A stretch of DNA of 8,412 bases from JBKPRX01 sp046734795 (lineage in GTDB: Bacteria > Actinomycetota > Thermoleophilia > Gaiellales > Gaiellaceae), in assembly GCA_046734795.1 (NCBI GenBank), contig JBKPRX010000045.1, positions 1 through 8,412 of the forward strand. The letters are read 5' to 3'. The notes under the pieces are model-generated. The model did not search any database. It had not been told where the DNA came from and saw only the letters and a program-made list of their open reading frames with translations. Within the stretch, counting starts at the first letter, position 1. The number at the start of each line of letters is the position of its first letter. Shown one piece after another: positions 5,462 to 8,412 of this stretch. The translations under genes and the position numbers were made by a program.

Positions 5462-6481
5462 GTGCGCAAGAACGTCACGCCTGTCCAGCTCCTCGTCACG
5501 GGGGCGGTCATCCTCGTCGCGACCGTTCTCGCGCTCGTGCAGTTCCGGTCGAGCGACTATCTGCTCCTCCCGGATCCGGCGCATCGGGCCGCACCGCTCG
5601 TCACGGTTCAGGGCGGTCATGACGGGCCGAAGTCCGGCGGCGTGTACTTCGTCGATGTCATCCAGCGTCCGGCGAGCGTCCTCGAGAAGCTGATCCCGCT
5701 CTTCCGCGGCGACGGCGCGTCGCTCGTCAAGCCGGCGGCGGTGATTCCGCAAGGAGCGGACGCAGAAGCGGCAAGACGGTTCTCGCTGCGGCTGATGCAA
5801 ACGTCGCAGCGGTTTGCTGCGGCGGTCGCGCTCAAGAGCCTCGGTTACCGCGTCGTCGCCCGCCCGAACGGCGTGCAGGTGGATGCCGTCGCTCCGAGCT
5901 CGGACGCGAAAGGGAAGGTTGAGCCGGGCGACCTGATCGTGGCCGTCGAAGGCAAACCGACCCCGACGGTCTCGCGGTTGCTCGCGCGCGTTCGGGGACA
6001 CCGCGTCGGCGAGGTCGTTCCGATCACGGTCGTCCGCGCCGGCGAACGGAGTACGTCGCGCGTTCGGCTTACGCCCGCGGCACCGAAGTCGAGGATTCCG
6101 GCGATCGGCCTGACGCAAATCGAGCAGGCGGCAACGGTCCGGCTGCCGCGCCGCGTGTCGATTCAGGCCGGTCGCGTCGGCGGCCCGTCTGCCGGCCTCG
6201 CCTTCGCGCTGCAGATCCGCGAGGAGCTCGGTCGCGACGTCACGCGTGGCTACCGCGTCGTCGCGACCGGCGAGATCGGACTCGACGGGAGCGTCGGAGG
6301 CGTTGGCGGCATCAAGCAGAAGACGTTCGGCGCACGAAAGGTCCACGCGGACGTCTTTCTCGTGCCGGCGGGTGAGAACGCACACGAGGCACGCAAGTAC
6401 GCCGGCGACCTGCGCGTCATCCCGGTGACGACGTACGCGCAGGCTCTTCGCTCGCTCGGGAAGCTGCCGCCGAAGAACTGA
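5462..6481 (+). CDS. Membrane-anchored PDZ and Lon-type (S16) serine protease, YlbL/SepM-like
   Basis: A 339-aa protease held in the membrane with its catalytic part outside. One N-terminal membrane helix (about residues 9-28) serves as a signal anchor. A PDZ domain follows at about 137-206 (GVQVDAVAP, then KVEPGDLIVAVEG), which in this family binds substrate tails. The C-terminal Lon-like proteolytic domain (about 215-335) has the Ser-Lys dyad: S243 in GGPSAGLAFAL and K285 in VGGVGGIKQK. There is no AAA+ ATPase domain, so it is not Lon itself. The architecture and length match the YlbL family; the Streptococcus relative SepM trims a secreted peptide. No natural substrate can be inferred here. 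GTG start at 5462 directly precedes the basic residues and membrane helix, although its SD is weak; it is probably co-transcribed or coupled with the SDR gene 15 bp upstream. Confidence 0.93.
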   Translation: MRKNVTPVQLLVTGAVILVATVLALVQFRSSDYLLLPDPAHRAAPLVTVQGGHDGPKSGGVYFVDVIQRPASVLEKLIPLFRGDGASLVKPAAVIPQGADAEAARRFSLRLMQTSQRFAAAVALKSLGYRVVARPNGVQVDAVAPSSDAKGKVEPGDLIVAVEGKPTPTVSRLLARVRGHRVGEVVPITVVRAGERSTSRVRLTPAAPKSRIPAIGLTQIEQAATVRLPRRVSIQAGRVGGPSAGLAFALQIREELGRDVTRGYRVVATGEIGLDGSVGGVGGIKQKTFGARKVHADVFLVPAGENAHEARKYAGDLRVIPVTTYAQALRSLGKLPPKN

Positions 6482-6525
6482 CGCCTGCGTGCGGCTGCAG
6501 AAACTCGCGGAAAATGGTCAGTTTT

Positions 6526-6553
6526 CGTCCCGGACAACCGTTTCGGCCGGACG
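6526..6553. terminator. Possible hairpin in the gap after the protease gene
   Basis: CGTCCCGG pairs with CCGGACG leaving one bulged C, and the loop contains a second small hairpin CCG-TTT-CGG. It begins 45 bases after the protease stop. No T-run follows, so if it is a terminator it is of the T-poor kind. A TATCAT at 6562-6567, just after it, could be the -10 box for the small Cys-rich gene, without a visible -35. The rest of the 133-bp gap shows nothing else. Confidence 0.3.
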
Positions 6554-6614
6554 CGCTTTCCTATCATCGCCGAGTCTCCCGCGACGACCGCCCCCCGACC
6601 CCTTCGAGGACAAC

Positions 6615-6797
6615 ATGAGCAAACGGCCCGAGCCCACCTGCACGGACTGCTACTTCCGCTGCGCAGGACTGTGCGCACTTCCGGGCGAGACGATCTGCCC
6701 GACGTTCCGAGCCGCGACGAAGAAAGCAACTCTCGCCCCGCCACGTCAGCCGCGTCTCGTCCCACGCCCCGTCGCCGGGGTCGCATCGCACGCCTAG
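6615..6797 (+). CDS. 60-aa cysteine-rich protein with five-Cys motif, function unknown
   Basis: A small soluble protein. The N-terminal half carries five cysteines, C9, C12, C16, C20 and C28, in the pattern C-x2-C-x3-C-x3-C-x7-C, with the core TDCYFRCAGLC at 10-20 and CPTFR at 28-32. The second half is a Pro/Arg/Ala-rich tail with no predicted structure. The spacing suggests metal (zinc) or Fe-S binding, but no ferredoxin or zinc-finger family matches clearly. The ATG at 6615 follows GAGGA at 6606-6610, spaced 4 bases, which is rather close but usable; the frame is open further upstream (to about 6489), but that part lacks coding character. Its TAG overlaps the stop codon of the opposite-strand aminotransferase gene. 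I recall similar Cys-rich DCYFR-type proteins in Thermoleophilia, unverified here. Function is unknown. Confidence 0.65.
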   Translation: MSKRPEPTCTDCYFRCAGLCALPGETICPTFRAATKKATLAPPRQPRLVPRPVAGVASHA

Positions 6798-7909
6798 AGA
6801 CGCGCGGCTGAGGTCGCCGCGCTGGCGACGAGCTCCGCGAGTCGCCCGATCCCTTCGCGGATCTCGTCAGGCGACGGGTAGCTGAACGCGAGCCTGAGCG
6901 AGCTGCGACCGCTACTGCCCTGCGGGAAGAAATCGCTGCCCGCGACGAATGCCACCTCGGCTTCCGTTGCGCGCGGAACGAGCTCCGCGGTCTCGACGCC
7001 GTCCGGCAGATCGAGCCACAGGAAGTAGCCCCCGTCGGGCCGACTCCAGACGGCGCCCGGCGGGAAGTCACTCTCCAGTGCAGCGAGCATCGCGTCGCGG
7101 CGAGCGCCGAGCAACGACCGCACACGCTCGAGGTTGGGCTCGAAGCGGCCGCGCGAGACAAACTCGAAGACCGTCGCCTGCGGCAGGTACGGCGGGCTGA
7201 TGTAACTGAACGCAGCTTCGCTCTCGAATGCGGTCGCAAGGCTCTCTGGAAGCACGAAGTACCCGACGCGGAGTCCGGGGCCGATCGTCTTCGAGAACGA
7301 CGACGAGTAGATGACGCGTTCGCCACCCTCGAGCTCGTGCAGGCTCGGTACGCCTTCGCCCTCGTAGCGCACGAGGCCGTACGGATCGTCCTCGAGCACG
7401 AGCAGGTCGCGCGAGCGCGCGAGCTCAACGAGCTCGTGTCGCCGCTCGGTCGAGAGCGTTCGCCCGCTTGGGTTCTGGAAGGTCGGAATCGTGTAGAGGA
7501 ACGCAGGCTTCGGCCCGGTGTCGAGCTCGCGCGTAAGCGCGTCGAGATCGAGGCCCTCGTCGTCCATCGGCACCGCGACCGTGTCGGCGCCGAACGAATC
7601 GAGGATCTTCAGCGGCCTGTCGTACGTCGGCCCTTCGACGAGGACGCGCCGGTCGGGCCCAGCCGCGAACAGGCGGCGCACGAGAAAGAGAAAGCCCTCG
7701 AGCGAGCCGTTCGTGAGCACGACCCGCGCGGGAGTGACCCCGTGACGAGCCGCGATCCACTCGCGCAGCGGCGCGTAGCCGCCGCCGACGCCATACGAGA
7801 GGATCGTGACGCCGTCGCGCTCGAGCGCTGCACGCGCGCAGTCCGCAAGCTCCTCGCTCGCGAGACACTCGGGCGCCGGTGCGCCGCGACCGAAGGAGAT
7901 CAACGCCAT
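6794..7909 (-). CDS. PLP-dependent aminotransferase, class I/II (fold type I), 2-aminoadipate transaminase-like
   Basis: A 371-aa cytoplasmic enzyme moving an amino group between an amino acid and a 2-oxo acid using pyridoxal phosphate. The PLP lysine is K207 in SSSFSKTIGPGLR (202-214); N146 is in TFQNPSGR (143-150); D174 and Y177 in EDDPYG contact the cofactor ring; the substrate-carboxylate Arg is R339 in SSLRLAFSYP. SYGVGGGYAPLRE (38-50) is typical of the 2-aminoadipate (LysN) and MocR-type subgroup, but no helix-turn-helix domain precedes it, so it is an enzyme rather than a MocR regulator. Length is slightly short for the family (about 390-400). The amino-acid substrate cannot be read from sequence. 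ATG at 7909 is 9 bp after the epimerase stop, with no clear SD, so translation is probably coupled to that gene. Its stop overlaps that of the convergent Cys-rich gene. Confidence 0.94.
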   Translation of the reverse strand: MALISFGRGAPAPECLASEELADCARAALERDGVTILSYGVGGGYAPLREWIAARHGVTPARVVLTNGSLEGFLFLVRRLFAAGPDRRVLVEGPTYDRPLKILDSFGADTVAVPMDDEGLDLDALTRELDTGPKPAFLYTIPTFQNPSGRTLSTERRHELVELARSRDLLVLEDDPYGLVRYEGEGVPSLHELEGGERVIYSSSFSKTIGPGLRVGYFVLPESLATAFESEAAFSYISPPYLPQATVFEFVSRGRFEPNLERVRSLLGARRDAMLAALESDFPPGAVWSRPDGGYFLWLDLPDGVETAELVPRATEAEVAFVAGSDFFPQGSSGRSSLRLAFSYPSPDEIREGIGRLAELVASAATSAARL

Positions 7910-7918
7910 GCGGCCAGT

Positions 7919-8412
7919 CTAGAGACGCGTTCGGGTGGTCGCCGTCGCGAGAGTGGCGAGCCCGTCCTCGAGCGAGCGAGGCGAGTACTCGAGCTCGCGG
8001 CGAGCCTTTGCGTCGGTCGCCCAGTACGTGACTCCGTCGGCGGCGGCGATCAGCTCGCGCAGGTTTGGCCCGGTTCCCATGACCTTGCCGACGAGCGGGC
8101 CGAGCGGGATTGCGAGTTTCACGAGCGCAGTTGGAAGGCTCAGCCGAGGCGGCGCGTGGCCTGATTGGCGCGACACGATCTCGATCAGCTCGCGCAGCGT
8201 CGTGATCTGGCCGCCGAGCACGTACGACTCGCCCATCCGGCCGCGGTCGTGGACACGCAGCAGACCTTCCACGATGTCGTCGACATGGCCCGCGTTGACG
8301 CCGACGTCTGCGAGCGCGAAGACGCGAAGCTTGCCGGCGCGTGCCTGCTCGAGCTGCGAGCCGAGGTCGGAGTGGTCGCCGGGACCGTAAACGGCGCCGG
8401 GCTGCGCGATCA
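7919..8412 (-). CDS. NAD-dependent epimerase/dehydratase (extended SDR), C-terminal part, cut by window edge
   Basis: The frame is open from the right edge of the window to TAG at 7919-7921, 164 codons, and encodes the C-terminal part of an extended SDR acting on nucleotide sugars or similar substrates. Visible marks: PGAVYGPGD near the start (a substrate-side motif that follows the YxxxK helix in this family) and HVDDIVEGLL about 35 residues later, both typical of NAD-dependent epimerase/dehydratases and dihydroflavonol-4-reductase-like proteins. The nucleotide-binding domain and the catalytic Tyr/Lys lie outside the window, so the substrate cannot be assigned. The first ATG/GTG inside the window (8272) is internal, not a start. 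It is 9 bp upstream of the aminotransferase gene on the same strand, probably in one operon. Confidence 0.88.
   Translation of the reverse strand, partial: IAQPGAVYGPGDHSDLGSQLEQARAGKLRVFALADVGVNAGHVDDIVEGLLRVHDRGRMGESYVLGGQITTLRELIEIVSRQSGHAPPRLSLPTALVKLAIPLGPLVGKVMGTGPNLRELIAAADGVTYWATDAKARRELEYSPRSLEDGLATLATATTRTRL

Noticed and set aside
4625..6385. 586-codon open frame on the minus strand opposite the SDR and protease genes
   Set aside because: Both plus-strand genes show complete family motifs. The antisense product is Arg/Asp/His-rich without any recognisable motif, which is what a high-GC gene throws up on its opposite strand.
7337..8164. 275-codon plus-strand frame opposite the aminotransferase and epimerase genes
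   Set aside because: It crosses the junction of two well-supported minus-strand genes and has shadow-like Arg/Glu/Ala composition.

Overview
The window is a very GC-rich stretch of ordinary-looking bacterial chromosome with tightly packed genes, strong G/C preference at third codon positions, and frequent GTG starts. The gene content suggests an actinobacterium-like lineage, possibly the class Thermoleophilia (Gaiella/Solirubrobacter relatives): ATP-type PEP carboxykinase, a tandem pair of Xer-type recombinases, a LDH-like malate dehydrogenase, a YlbL-type PDZ/Lon-like protease and tiny Cys-rich proteins. That placement is inference from gene style, not from a marker gene. I see no insertion sequence, CRISPR array, tRNA, rRNA or prophage.

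Layout. (1) 1-879, minus: N-terminal 293 codons of ATP-dependent PEP carboxykinase (pckA), running off the left edge, with a clear SD and a candidate -10. (2) 1073-3046, plus: two tyrosine recombinases joined by an ATGA overlap, followed by a 57-aa membrane/zinc-ribbon microprotein whose start lies inside the 3' end of the second recombinase gene. (3) 3052-3546, minus: a small HEAT-like helical repeat protein, convergent with the microprotein (5 bp between stops). (4) 3643-4572, plus: malate dehydrogenase, behind an 18-bp perfect palindrome and a good SD. (5) 4703-6481, plus: an atypical short-chain dehydrogenase lacking the YxxxK catalytic pair, probably read from a leaderless promoter, then a membrane-anchored PDZ plus Lon-type (S16) serine protease 15 bp downstream. 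(6) 6615-6797, plus: a 60-aa five-cysteine protein whose stop codon overlaps, on the opposite strand, the stop codon of (7) 6794-7909, minus: a fold-type I PLP aminotransferase, itself 9 bp downstream of (8) 7919-8412, minus: the C-terminal part of an extended-SDR NAD-dependent epimerase/dehydratase, running off the right edge.

How the genes fit together: pckA and mdh are both enzymes of the oxaloacetate node (OAA to PEP, malate to OAA) but are separated by the recombinase block and are not one operon. The recombinase pair is best read as the cell's XerC/XerD chromosome-dimer resolution system, or a lineage-specific version of it; no dif-like site was recognised here. The SDR and protease are probably co-transcribed, as are the epimerase and aminotransferase, but no shared pathway can be deduced for either pair.

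I did not find a clear new multi-gene system. The best leads are the recombinase-microprotein overlap, the 13-residue contraction beside the first recombinase's active site, the SDR with Ser/Arg in place of Tyr/Lys, and the two small Cys-rich proteins.
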